From positions 54,227 through 118,226 of the forward strand of contig JABFQW010000006.1 in the NCBI GenBank assembly GCA_013141455.1: 64,000 nucleotides of DNA, given 5' to 3'. The notes under the pieces were generated by a model, which worked only from the letters and a program-made list of their open reading frames with translations, was not told the DNA's origin and did no database searches. The translations under genes were made by a program, and so were the position numbers. Below are positions 46,281-55,600 of this stretch, in pieces; positions within the stretch are counted from its first letter, which is position 1, and each line of letters begins with the position of its first letter. The DNA is from Bacteroidales bacterium. Lineage in GTDB: Bacteria > Bacteroidota > Bacteroidia > Bacteroidales > F082.

Positions 46281-49200
46281 ATGAAAAAAAATTACCTTAT
46301 GAAAAAAAAATCAGGATTATTAAAATTGGGTTTATTACTCTTTTGTTTAACAATAGGGTCAATGAACACATTTGCTCAGTTTAGTCAAACCAATGGCCCA
46401 AAAGGCGGTGATATCAGAAGTTTTGTTAAACATAATTCATACCTGTTTGCAGGAACGTTTTCCGGTGGCGCTTTTCGTTCTTCTGATAACGGGGATAATT
46501 GGAACGCTATTAATACCGGCCTAACAACAGGCAGTTATGCACCTAACCAGGCATTACGGGTTAAAGCTTTCCTATCTTATGGTAATGATTTGTATGCCGG
46601 AACTGATGGTGGAGCATTCCGTTCATCTGATAATGGTGAAACATGGAACATGATCGATGGGATACCCATGAATGTTTATTCCTTCACCGCAATTGATTCA
46701 GTTCTCTTTGCAGGGACAAATACAGGTATTTACCGTTCAACAGATTATGGCAGTTCCTGGCAACGGATAACAAATGTATTTAATAGTGCCTGTAATGCGC
46801 TCATCAAAAAAGGAAGAAAAATAATTGCCGGCAGTTCATACCAGGGTGTTTATATTTCTGATAATAATGGTGATAGCTGGACCATCTCAAATTCCGGCTT
46901 ATCCGATAAACATATACTCTCCTTCACGGTCAAAGGAACCGATTTGTTTGCAGGTACCTTTACCGGTGTATTTCGTTCTTCGAACAATGGTGGTACATGG
47001 ACAAAAGTCAGCACGGTTGCAACAACAGGTTCATTTTGTTATTCAATGACGAATGATGGCGCCAGTGTATTTGTTGGAAGTAGCATCGGTGTTTTTACTT
47101 CATCAAATAACGGGGGAAGCTGGACAAGTGTAAACAATGGAATCCCTGCAATAAACACCTATGCTTTGGCTTACGATAGCACCAATATTTATGTCGGAAA
47201 TTACACAGGAGTTTATAGGTCAGGCGATAATGGTGCTTCTTTTATCGAAACCAATAACAACTTAAACGCCAGGTTCATCTCCTCATTTGCTTCTATCGGT
47301 AGTTATCTGTTTTCATCATCACAATATGGTGGTGGTGTTTACCGCTCCGATGACAACGGCGAAACCTGGGAACTCAAAAATAATGGCTTACCCTATTTTT
47401 ATACTTCTATTAAACTTTCATCTGAAGGAAATGCTCTAATTGCGAATGGTTATCTGGCTTCACCGATGGGTTATTATGATTATGTTTCGTATGATTACGG
47501 CGAAAGCTGGACTTTATTTAACCACAATCTTCCGGTTGTTGAATATATATTCTCACACATCGACATTGGGGATACCATCATAGTAAACACCGATGGTGAT
47601 GGTGTCCTGCGTTCGATTGACGGCGGAGCATCATATCAGACAGTTAATTCAGGCTTGGAGGCAATCATCGACCCAATGACCGGATTATATCTGGCAGTTC
47701 CAAGTATGTATTTATATGATACAACTTTATTTATCGGAACACCCAATGGTATCTATCGTTCAGCCGATTATGGAGATTCATGGACCTACAGCGGGTTACA
47801 GGGTGTCACTTTAGTCGGTTCTTTTGCCTTTGAGTCAATTGGCCCGAATTTATTTGCCGCAACTTTATTGAGCGAAAGCAGCGATCATACTGATGCCGTG
47901 TATCTTTCATCCGACAATGGGCTTACATGGGAAACAATCTCATCAGGAATTACCCAATTTGCTACAGAACATTTTAAGAAAATGTATGTGATGAATACAA
48001 ACCTGTTTGTAACGACAGATAATGCATCTGTTTTAATAACAAGAGATTACGGAGAACATTGGATCAATATCACTCCGTCAGTATCCGGAGGAGGCTGGGA
48101 CAATTTCGATGTTGCAGAATCAGATTCAGTGATGTTCATTTCATCTTTCTTTACTGGCATATATGCTTCAATTGATGATGGGTTGAATTGGGTTGATATC
48201 AGTAATGGTATTAATGATGAACCTTATATCAGTGTTGGGACGATTATCGTTAAAGACGATTATTTATATGTCGGCACATCAAATCAGTCGGTCTGGAAAC
48301 GAAATTTATCCGAAATAGCAGCTCCGGCTCAACCTGATGCAATTGCAGGTCCAACAACACCGTGCATTGGATCATCTCAAACGTATAGTGTAACCAATGT
48401 AGCCGAAGTAACTTACGCCTGGCAATTCCCACAGGGATGGACAATTACCGAAGGATCCACAACCAGTTCGGTAACGGTAACGGTTGGCAGTGCGGCAGGA
48501 GTTATTGCAGTAACACCTTCGAATAGTTTCGGCACAGGGCCTTCTCAATTTCTTGTTGTTACACCAGCTGCTTACCTTGAAGCCGGAGTCACTATCGTGT
48601 CAGATCAGAATAATATTTGTGAAGGAACAGCGGTTACTCTAACTGCTACACCTGCCAATGGCGGTGAAAACCCTGCTTATCAATGGTTTGTGAATGGTGT
48701 CGAAACCGGAGAAAATAGTCCGGCCTTTAGTTTTATACCGGTAAATAATGATGAAGTGAGTGCTCTGTTGACTTCCTCATACGAATGTATATCGAATAAT
48801 CCCGTAGAATCGAACACCATACAGTTTCAGGTTACCGGAATGGTAGATGTAATCGTCTCAATCACTGAGGATAAAAACGATATTTGTGCAGGCGATGTTA
48901 TGACCTTCACCGCTACCACAACGAATGGTGGCGATCAACCGGCATATAGCTGGTTTGTTGGTGAAGAAAATGTTGGTGAAAATGCGGATACATTCTCTTA
49001 TATTCCCGAAAATGGCGACATCGTTTCACTTGTTTTCACTTCAAATTATTGGTGCGTTTCACAGAACCCGGTAACTTCAAATGCTATCGTTGCGATTGTA
49101 AATACACTACCCGTTGTTACCTGGAATTATACCGATCCTACCACCGTGTGTATCGAAGACTGGGGTCCAATTACATTAACTGGTGGATTACCCGAAGGTG

Positions 49201-49598
49201 GCATCCACTCAGGCACCGGTGTTAGCGGTAATATTTTCGATCAGGCTGTGGCCGGTGTTGGAAACCATGTTATTAGCTATACTTATACCGATGCGAACTA
49301 TTGTTCAAACCAGGCAACTATCGAATTTACAGTTGATGCCTGCCTTGGTATAACAGAATCAAATCATGGATTGCTCGTTTATCCGAACCCAGCCTCTGAA
49401 AATCTTACAATCAAACTGAACAACCAGAATATAGTAGATGTGATCCTGTACAACAGCATGGGAATCAGGGTATATAACGAGCTTAATGTGAAAGCTTCAA
49501 ATATAACAGTTCCGGTACAAAATCTGCAGGCCGGAAATTACATGCTGAAAGTTATAACTGATAGCGAAACAATTGTGAAACCGGTAATAATTAATTAG
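46281..49598 (+). CDS. Asp-box beta-propeller T9SS surface protein (BNR5)
   Basis: The protein is 1,105 aa. It has a basic N-terminus with a second possible start (MKKKSGLLKLGLL at residue 7), then a signal peptide ending FAQ. The propeller opens with FSQTNGPKGGDIRSFV, intermediate between subfamilies I and II, and has many Asp boxes (FRSSDNGDNW, FRSSNNGGTW, YRSADYGDSW). A PKD-like domain (CIGSSQTYSVTNVAEVTYAW), two Ig-like modules, a GGLPEGGIHSG domain and a type A sorting domain (LLVYPNPASENLTIKLNNQN) follow. This copy has no recognisable small gene upstream. Confidence 0.88.
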   Translation: MKKNYLMKKKSGLLKLGLLLFCLTIGSMNTFAQFSQTNGPKGGDIRSFVKHNSYLFAGTFSGGAFRSSDNGDNWNAINTGLTTGSYAPNQALRVKAFLSYGNDLYAGTDGGAFRSSDNGETWNMIDGIPMNVYSFTAIDSVLFAGTNTGIYRSTDYGSSWQRITNVFNSACNALIKKGRKIIAGSSYQGVYISDNNGDSWTISNSGLSDKHILSFTVKGTDLFAGTFTGVFRSSNNGGTWTKVSTVATTGSFCYSMTNDGASVFVGSSIGVFTSSNNGGSWTSVNNGIPAINTYALAYDSTNIYVGNYTGVYRSGDNGASFIETNNNLNARFISSFASIGSYLFSSSQYGGGVYRSDDNGETWELKNNGLPYFYTSIKLSSEGNALIANGYLASPMGYYDYVSYDYGESWTLFNHNLPVVEYIFSHIDIGDTIIVNTDGDGVLRSIDGGASYQTVNSGLEAIIDPMTGLYLAVPSMYLYDTTLFIGTPNGIYRSADYGDSWTYSGLQGVTLVGSFAFESIGPNLFAATLLSESSDHTDAVYLSSDNGLTWETISSGITQFATEHFKKMYVMNTNLFVTTDNASVLITRDYGEHWINITPSVSGGGWDNFDVAESDSVMFISSFFTGIYASIDDGLNWVDISNGINDEPYISVGTIIVKDDYLYVGTSNQSVWKRNLSEIAAPAQPDAIAGPTTPCIGSSQTYSVTNVAEVTYAWQFPQGWTITEGSTTSSVTVTVGSAAGVIAVTPSNSFGTGPSQFLVVTPAAYLEAGVTIVSDQNNICEGTAVTLTATPANGGENPAYQWFVNGVETGENSPAFSFIPVNNDEVSALLTSSYECISNNPVESNTIQFQVTGMVDVIVSITEDKNDICAGDVMTFTATTTNGGDQPAYSWFVGEENVGENADTFSYIPENGDIVSLVFTSNYWCVSQNPVTSNAIVAIVNTLPVVTWNYTDPTTVCIEDWGPITLTGGLPEGGIHSGTGVSGNIFDQAVAGVGNHVISYTYTDANYCSNQATIEFTVDACLGITESNHGLLVYPNPASENLTIKLNNQNIVDVILYNSMGIRVYNELNVKASNITVPVQNLQAGNYMLKVITDSETIVKPVIIN

Positions 49599-49654
49599 TG
49601 CCATTTTCATTGTAATTTGTAAGTTGAAAACAACGGACTATTTTGTCCGAAACT

Positions 49655-49688
49655 AAAAAAGGGCTGCCTTAGGGCAGTCCTTTTTTTT
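49655..49688 (+). terminator. Intrinsic terminator after BNR5
   Basis: AAAAAAGGGCTGCC pairs with GGGCAGTCCTTTTTT with wobble pairs, then more T. Arms are of the shared cassette type. Confidence 0.8.
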
Positions 49689-49697
49689 GGTATAGCG

Positions 49698-49816
49698 GAG
49701 TCTGTCTAAAAAAGTCCACTCTCCTTGTTATGATTGCACCAATACATCGCATTTACGATAAGTAAACTCCACATATTGGCACATGCCCCGATAACAAACT
49801 TTTTAGCTCAGACACT
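49698..49816. repeat. Imperfect inverted repeat at the edge of the cys locus
   Basis: GAGTCTGTCTAAAAAAGT on the left and ACTTTTTAGCTCAGACACT on the right are imperfect inverted copies about 120 bp apart, with no coding sequence between them. This looks like the ends of a small degenerate mobile element. It lies between BNR5 and cysK. Confidence 0.35.
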
Positions 49817-49842
49817 GGGTTTATGGATAAAAACTGATTATC

Positions 49843-50754
49843 TTAATAAAGATTCTCAACTGACAGATAACGCTCTCCTGTGTCGTAGTTGAAAGTCAGG
49901 ACGCGGGAACCGACAGGCAGGTTGGGAAGACTTTTTGCCACAGCAGCCAGGGCAGCACCGGTTGATATCCCGACAAAGATCCCTTCTTCCCTGGCTATTT
50001 TTCGTGCATAATCGTAGGCTTCATCTTTACCAACCCTGACTATTCCATCGATCAGATCGGCCCGGTAAATTTTCGGGACAAATCCTGCTCCGATTCCCTG
50101 TAATGGGTGCGGACCCGGATCACCACCGCTTAAAACGGGCGAAAGCTCCGGCTCAACAGCAAAAACCTTTACGTTTGGAAACTTCGCTTTAAGTACTTCG
50201 GCAATACCTGAAATATGACCACCTGTTCCAACGCCTGTAATTATATAATCCAGACCGTCAGGAAAGTCGGTTAGAATCTCCTGAGCCGTTGTCCATTTGT
50301 GTATCTCAACATTTGCCTGATTGTTAAACTGCTGAGGCATCCATGAATTCGGGATTTCAGAAGCAAGTTCGGCAGCCCGTAGTATGGCTCCTTTCATCCC
50401 CTTTTCTTTGGGCGTCAATTCAAACTGCGCACCAAAAGCCGACATGAGTTTCCGGCGTTCGATACTCATCGACTCAGGCATGACCAGGATGATTTTGTAT
50501 CCTTTTACCGCTGCCACCAAGGCCAGTCCAACACCCGTATTACCCGAAGTCGGCTCTATGATTATGCTGTCTTTGTTCAGTTCGCCTCTATTTTCGGCGT
50601 CCTCAATCATGGCCAGAGCAATCCGATCCTTGATGCTGTTACCCGGATTGTTTCTTTCTAATTTAATCCAAACTTCGTGTACACTGCCAAAAAGTTTGTT
50701 TATTCTAACATGCGGGGTGTTCCCGATGGTTTCTAAAATGTTATTTGCTTTCAT
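49843..50754 (-). CDS. cysK: Cysteine synthase (O-acetylserine sulfhydrylase)
   Basis: This PLP enzyme makes L-cysteine from O-acetylserine and sulfide in the cytoplasm. The 303 aa are typical. The PLP lysine is K42 in [11 protein letters not shown]. The substrate loop is PTSGNTG (about 68-74), the phosphate-binding loop is [10 protein letters not shown] (about 174-183), and the PLP-ring serine lies in GISTGAALA (about S264). It begins 15 bases after the cysE stop on the same strand, so the two are one operon. The pair is controlled by the leader at 51679-52050 (see the leader entries). Confidence 0.96.
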   Translation of the reverse strand: MKANNILETIGNTPHVRINKLFGSVHEVWIKLERNNPGNSIKDRIALAMIEDAENRGELNKDSIIIEPTSGNTGVGLALVAAVKGYKIILVMPESMSIERRKLMSAFGAQFELTPKEKGMKGAILRAAELASEIPNSWMPQQFNNQANVEIHKWTTAQEILTDFPDGLDYIITGVGTGGHISGIAEVLKAKFPNVKVFAVEPELSPVLSGGDPGPHPLQGIGAGFVPKIYRADLIDGIVRVGKDEAYDYARKIAREEGIFVGISTGAALAAVAKSLPNLPVGSRVLTFNYDTGERYLSVENLY

Positions 50755-50769
50755 AGTTTTGAATGTGAT

Positions 50770-51585
50770 TTATATAATAAAATTTAATGGTTCAGGAAAT
50801 TGTTGATTTGTTTTGATAATGATCTCACTCTTGTGAAATACAAGCGAACAGTCGGGGATCGACTGCGTGGTCCACACATTGCCGCCAATGACCGAATCGT
50901 CGCCAATGACTGTGTTACCTCCCAGAATGGTGGCATTGGCGTAAATCACCACCCTGTTACCGATTGTAGGATGCCGTTTGGTTCCTGCTATCTTCCTGCT
51001 GACACTCAGAGCTCCAAGGGTAACACCCTGATATATTTTTACATCGTTGCCAATTTCGCAGGTTTCACCGATGACCACTCCCGTTCCGTGATCGATCAGG
51101 AAACGCTCCCCTATTCTGGCTCCCGAATGAATGTCGATACCGGTTTTAAAATGCGCGTATTCTGATAGTAAACGCGGAATGATTTTCACCTCAGCCAGAA
51201 ACAGCGCATGGGCCAGGCGATGGATCGCCACGGCATAAAATCCCGGGTACGAAAACAACACCTCATCGATCGACCGGGCGGCCGGATCAGAAATGAAGAT
51301 GGTTTCCAAATCACTTTTTAACAGTCCGTGAATGACCGGAAGCTGATTAAAAAATTCTCTGACGAAAGCTGCCGCATCTCCGGGATACGCGTTTATCTCC
51401 CGGATGAAATGTTGCAAATCCTGTTTCAACTCTGCCTCTTTCGACAGAAAAACCTCAATCCGCGAATACCTGGGATGGATAGAAAAAAGCCAGTCGAAGA
51501 TTTCATCGGCCCAGGCTGACAGGCTTCTCTTGTCGAACGAAAGCCGCAAAAACCGTGCATTATTCTCAAAAATCGGATGTGTCAT
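50770..51585 (-). CDS. cysE: Serine O-acetyltransferase
   Basis: This enzyme acetylates serine to O-acetylserine, the first step of cysteine synthesis. The protein is 271 aa with a helical N-terminal domain and a C-terminal left-handed hexapeptide beta-helix (GIDIHSGARIGERFLIDHGT, then TLGALSVSRKIAGTKRHPTI and ATILGGNTVIGDDSVIGGN). The catalytic His is in DHGTGVVIGE and a second conserved His in KRHPTIG. It is the first gene of cysE-cysK, placed antisense within an array of plus-strand secreted-protein genes. About 95 bases separate the second attenuator from its ATG. Confidence 0.95.
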   Translation of the reverse strand: MTHPIFENNARFLRLSFDKRSLSAWADEIFDWLFSIHPRYSRIEVFLSKEAELKQDLQHFIREINAYPGDAAAFVREFFNQLPVIHGLLKSDLETIFISDPAARSIDEVLFSYPGFYAVAIHRLAHALFLAEVKIIPRLLSEYAHFKTGIDIHSGARIGERFLIDHGTGVVIGETCEIGNDVKIYQGVTLGALSVSRKIAGTKRHPTIGNRVVIYANATILGGNTVIGDDSVIGGNVWTTQSIPDCSLVFHKSEIIIKTNQQFPEPLNFII

Positions 51586-51678
51586 ATCTTATGATTATTT
51601 GTAAAATTAACTTCTTATATGTACTGATATACAAACTATTAACTATCGCTAAGTTTTATAAAATATAGCAGGTAAACG

Positions 51679-51710
51679 AAAAAAGCCCTTCTGCTTTCGC
51701 GGAAGGGCTT
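51679..51710 (-). terminator. Attenuator 2 (intrinsic terminator before cysE)
   Basis: On the minus strand AAGCCCTTC and GAAGGGCTT form the stem, extended inward by GC/GC around a GAAA loop, and TTTTTT follows. The polarity is toward cysE. The left arm (GCCCTTCCGC) can alternatively pair with a segment inside leader ORF 2. Confidence 0.85.
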
Positions 51711-51740
51711 CTGAGAACGTGATCTGCTTTTACAACAAAT

Positions 51741-51839
51741 TCAACAACACATAGGTTTGCCTTTCCGCATTTGTAAACACAAACAGCAACACATACAGTT
51801 TTGAACTGCGGAAGGAATGAATTTGGACTGATCTATCAT
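51741..51839 (-). CDS. Cysteine-rich leader peptide 2
   Basis: A 32-codon ORF (below the ORF-track limit) with 7 Cys codons: MIDQSKFIPSAVQN, then CMCCCLC, then LQMRKGKP and a final MCC. It lies upstream of cysE on the same strand and is followed 30 bases later by a strong terminator. Region 1 (CCTTCCGCA, codons 9-11), region 2 (TGCGGAAAGG, codons 24-27) and the terminator arm (GCCCTTCCGC) can form mutually exclusive pairs, with the Cys cluster between regions 1 and 2. This is the layout of ribosome-mediated attenuation, as in trp or his leaders. A stall for lack of Cys-tRNA would favour read-through into cysEK. The peptide itself need have no function. Confidence 0.82.
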   Translation of the reverse strand: MIDQSKFIPSAVQNCMCCCLCLQMRKGKPMCC

Positions 51840-51859
51840 GACAAAAGTTCTAGAATGAT

Positions 51860-51890
51860 AAAAAAAAGGCTTCCCGTTAACGGAAAGCCT
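51860..51890 (-). terminator. Attenuator 1 (intrinsic terminator)
   Basis: The minus strand reads AGGCTTTCCGTTAACGGGAA then GCCT and eight T: a near-perfect stem of 10-11 bp with a T-run. Its left arm AGGCTTTCC can instead pair with GGAGAGCCT at 51914-51922 (9 bp, one G-U), an antiterminator. Confidence 0.85.
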
Positions 51891-51927
51891 GATCTGAATA
51901 ATATTTTATTATAAGGCTCTCCGGAAA

Positions 51928-51999
51928 TCAAACGTACACCGTACAACACATAACTGTGTCGCAGGAAACGTTTAAAATATTTTGAGCGCTGTGATTCAT
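51928..51999 (-). CDS. Cysteine-containing leader peptide 1
   Basis: A 23-codon ORF, MNHSAQNILNVSCDTVMCC then TVYV, with Cys at 13, 18 and 19. It is the first ORF after a perfect promoter (-7 at 52019-52026) and ends 5 bases before the antiterminator arm GGAGAGCCT. A ribosome that finishes the ORF would cover that arm and let the terminator at 51860-51890 form; one stalled at the TGTTGT codons would leave it free. It is the first of two tandem cysteine leaders before cysE. It was called from the sequence logic, not by similarity. Confidence 0.72.
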   Translation of the reverse strand: MNHSAQNILNVSCDTVMCCTVYV

Positions 52000-52018
52000 T
52001 GTTCTTATTTGTGAACTG

Positions 52019-52050
52019 CAAAAGTAGAAGTAAGTTTTATTAATAAACAA
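52019..52050 (-). promoter_or_regulatory. Promoter of the cys leader - cysE - cysK transcript
   Basis: On the minus strand TTG, 21 bases, TACTTTTG: a full match to the Bacteroidota housekeeping promoter. It would start transcription near 52012, about 13 bases before leader ORF 1. Confidence 0.75.
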
Positions 52051-52075
52051 GTTTCTTTTTCACTTTTTTTAACTA

Positions 52076-52125
52076 GCTGAATATATGCACGATAACCTAT
52101 TATTATAAATTTTGTCATGAACTAT
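52076..52125 (+). promoter_or_regulatory. Partial upstream cassette element, copy g'
   Basis: GCTGAATATATGCACGATAAC then TATTATTATAAATTTTGTCA matches the 5' part of copy b (GCTGAATATATGTACCATAAC). It is a second, older-looking copy 250 bases upstream of element g. Confidence 0.4.
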
Positions 52126-52323
52126 CATTCTCCGGTTGTTCGACAGGATCACTGTTTGTTCAATGATCTGGTTGAAACAAACGGATAGGAATCTATTCTC
52201 GATGAACACCTTTCTATTTCAAGATTTTGCAGGTTCATAGCGAAGACAGACCCAAAGAAAGGATTTTGTTTCGATATAGAAATAGATTACTAATATATTA
52301 AATATCAATTATATATGTTCATT

Positions 52324-52390
52324 TGTACATAAATTGTACAGATGGATTTATTTCCTGGTAAGTATAATGTCGTGGTGAATTATTTTTTTT
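52324..52390 (+). promoter_or_regulatory. Cassette promoter/operator element, copy g
   Basis: It contains the perfect dyad TGTACATAAATTGTACA (TGTAC-N7-GTACA) and then, 27 bases on, ATAATGTCGTGGTGAATTAT with a T-run. It aligns base for base with copies h and i over about 60 bases. Confidence 0.7.
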
Positions 52391-52437
52391 TCCTGATGAG
52401 GAGAATGACCTTTGTCATTATAAAAAAAAAGTCAGAA

Positions 52438-52587
52438 ATGAATGATCAGGTAAACAAAAATGAGGAGAAAACAGTGAATTTGTATGTATTGGTAAGCAAA
52501 TTAAAAATCATTAATTGTCTGAAAAATAACAATTTATCTATCAGATATATTTCCTTAACCCTTTTCATTTATTCCATTCTGTTCTGA
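52438..52587 (+). pseudogene. Degenerate small cassette protein before BNR6
   Basis: The ATG at 52438 opens MNDQVNKNEEKTVNLYVLVS, then KLKIINCLKNN, which can be aligned to the family helix (LVKKLEIQRKILKS), followed by an unrelated hydrophobic tail (IRYISLTLFIYSILF). The position is right (61 bases before BNR6), but the I-Q-R-K core is lost. It is probably a decaying or rapidly evolving copy. The ORF-track start at 52342 lies within the regulatory element. Confidence 0.45.
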
Positions 52588-52648
52588 TTACCCAATTTTA
52601 ACAAAACAAACTGATTCAAATTAATCATTAACAATTAAATAAACATCT

Positions 52649-55600
52649 ATGAAAAAAAATCTGAATTTTACTCTGTTATTCAGTGCTTTGCTGTTTTTTT
52701 TCCTGAGCATCGAATCGTTGCAGGCCCAAACCTGGGAGCCTACCAACGGGCCGTATGGCGGACCGGTACAGTGTTTTGCCGAAAACGATTCTTATCTGTT
52801 TGCAGGATCATCGGGAGGTGTGTTTGCAAAAGGAGTTTTCCGCTCAGCTGACCACGGAGCAAACTGGACAACCGTAAACAATGGTCTGAGTAATGTTGGT
52901 ATGGGAAAAGACATCTATGCACTTGCTGTAAGCGGATCATATATCGTTGCTTCAACAGGCCAAGGTATCTACCGTACAGCCGATAATGGTGACAACTGGT
53001 CAGTCTGCGATTATAGTGGTACGTATGTTCCCAATGCTTTTTACAGTATCGGATCCGATTTATTGGCCGGTGGCTCGTCAGGATTGTATGTTTCGACAGA
53101 TAATGGACTTACCTGGGCTTCGCAAAACGAAGGTTTTCAAGGAATTAGCCCGCCAAGTGTACCCGAAATACAATCATTTGTAATGAATGGAACAACCCTT
53201 TATACCGGAACCAATCAAAAAGGTATCTTCCGTTCCACCAATAACGGACTAACCTGGACCACGGTGAATGGTGGATTAGGAACCCCTTCACAACTGAGCC
53301 AAAGAAACTTCAACAGCCTTGTGTTCGAAAACGGGGACATTTTTGCCGGGACATTCGGACAGGGTGTTTTCCGTTTGCGCGATAATGGCAACAACTGGAC
53401 CAATGAGGTAAACGGTTTACCCAACTTTCAATCCAAATATATCAGGTCAATCCTCATAAAAGATAGCTACGTTTATATCACTACTCTGACTGGTCTTTAT
53501 CGTTCTGAACTGGCTGGTACAATCAGTTGGACGCTTCAGGATATTACTCCCTCGGATTTAAATTTAGTAAAACTTTTTGGCAGTGGTTCAGATATCTTTG
53601 CTTCAACAGAAAGAGGCGTTTGTATATCTACCGATAATACTGCAACCTGGACCACATCTTTTGATGGCATGCTTGGATTAAATGCAACAGTGTATTCAGC
53701 AGGCGGAACTGATTTGTTTGCTGCTACCTCGGGAGTTGGCAACGGTTATTTTTATCGTTCATCCGATTTTGGCGAATCCTGGGATATGGGTAATATGGTT
53801 GGTGCCCCCTACCCTTTTAACGGATATCTGTTTTTATGGAAAGCTGAAGGAATTTTCCGTTCGGCTGATAATGGTGAAACCTGGGATTTAATTTATGATT
53901 TCGGTGGCTTGTGCTATTTTCATTCGATGGGATCAACACTTTTTGCAACCATAACCTGCTGTGAAACAATTTACTATTCAAATGACAACGGTATAAGCTG
54001 GACACCCTCAACCTTGTTGGATTTGGGTGGCTTTTGGGGAAATAACATACTTGATCTCACTAATGACGGTACTACACTCTATGCAGGAACTTTGAATATC
54101 GGGGTACTAAAATCTATAGACAATGGCGTGAACTGGACCACCTGCAATACAGCGATGGGTAATATTCCTATCCGCGCCATGGCAACCGACACTACCTATA
54201 TTTATGCAGGCACAAGTAATTTTTATGAAGATCCAAATCTCCAGGCAGTCGGGATATATCGCTCTGCTGACAATGGCACTACATGGACCCTTGTAAATAA
54301 TGGACTTGGTAATCTGGATATCGGTTCATTGGTAATCAATGGCAATGATATCTATGCCGGAACAAAATCAGGTATTTATAAATCATCAAATAACGGCGAT
54401 AACTGGATTCCAATGAATGATGGATTTACAGTTTCGCCCAACACAACATCCATGGTGGTCTCAGGTAATTATCTGTTTGCCAATAATTTTGCACCCTCAT
54501 TGGGCGCTCCGATTTACCGACGGGCTTTATCAGGCTCAGTTCCTGAACAGCCGGATGAAATCGTTGGCACGGCAACTCCCTGCATCGGTTCGAACCAAAC
54601 TTATAGTGTAACCAATGTTCCCGGCGTGACCTATGCCTGGCAGGTTCCTTCCGATTGGACCATTCTGTCGGGTAACGGAACCAATTCAATCAATGTGACG
54701 ATTGGTGTTCAGGCCGGCGCGGTATTGGTTACTCCATCGAATGGCTGGGGAAGCGGACCTACCCAGTTCCTGGCTGTTGTTCCAACCACAGCAGTAGAAG
54801 CAGAAGTTTCGATCGCAGCAGATCAGGATATTTTCTGCAGCGGATCAACAGCCATTATTACTGCAATGCCTGTCGAAGGCGGCGAAACACCCGTTTACCA
54901 ATGGTTTGTGAATGGAATCGAAAATGAAGAAACCGGCTCGGTATTAACCTATATTCCAACCAATAACGATGAGGTATATACGTTGTTAACTTCATCACTC
55001 AGCTGCGTAACCAATAACCCTGTACAATCAAACACCCTGCAGTTACAGGTAACTGAAGCCATTGATGTAATCGCATCTATCGATGTTGACAAAAACAATG
55101 TATGTGCGGGCGATGTTATGACATTTACCGCCACAACAACGAATGGTGGTGAACAACCTGAATACAGTTGGTACGTGAACGAGGCAGTTGCCGGTGAAAA
55201 TGCTCCGATTTTCTCATATACACCAGAAAATGGTGATATCGTTTCATTGGTTTTCACTTCAAGTGAATGGTGTGTTTCGCAAAATCCGGTAACATCAAAC
55301 GCGATTGTTGCCATCGTGAAACCGCTACCCGATGTTAGCTGGAATTATACCGATCCAACCACGGTTTGTATCGAGGATTGGGGTCCGATTACATTAACAG
55401 GCGGACTTCCCGAAGGAGGTATTTATTCAGGCGATGGCGTAAGTGGTAACATCTTCAATCAGGCTGTTGCGGGTGCAGGTAATCACGTTATTAGCTATAC
55501 CTATACCAATGCAGACTTTTGCTCAAACCAGGTAAGTATCGAATTTACGGTTGACGAATGCCTTGGTATTTCAGAAGCGACCTCCAGACTGCTCGTTTAT

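Larger units (their letters stand above)
52051..52437. other. Gene-free region with two plus-strand cassette elements
   Basis: This divergent region lies between the cys leader promoter (minus) and the BNR6 unit (plus). It contains a partial cassette element at 52076-52125 and a full one at 52324-52390. No gene was seen between them. Confidence 0.55.

Noticed and set aside
51602-51634. Possible internal cysE promoter (TTG-N22-TAATTTTA, minus strand)
   Set aside because: The -7 element misses the final G and the region lies downstream of two attenuators. It remains a weak alternative and is not listed as a feature.
51836-52021. 61-aa minus-strand ORF from the track (MQFTNKNNESQRSKYFKRF)
   Set aside because: It overlaps both leader ORF 1 and terminator 1 in another frame and has no family resemblance. 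The shorter Cys-codon ORFs explain the region better.
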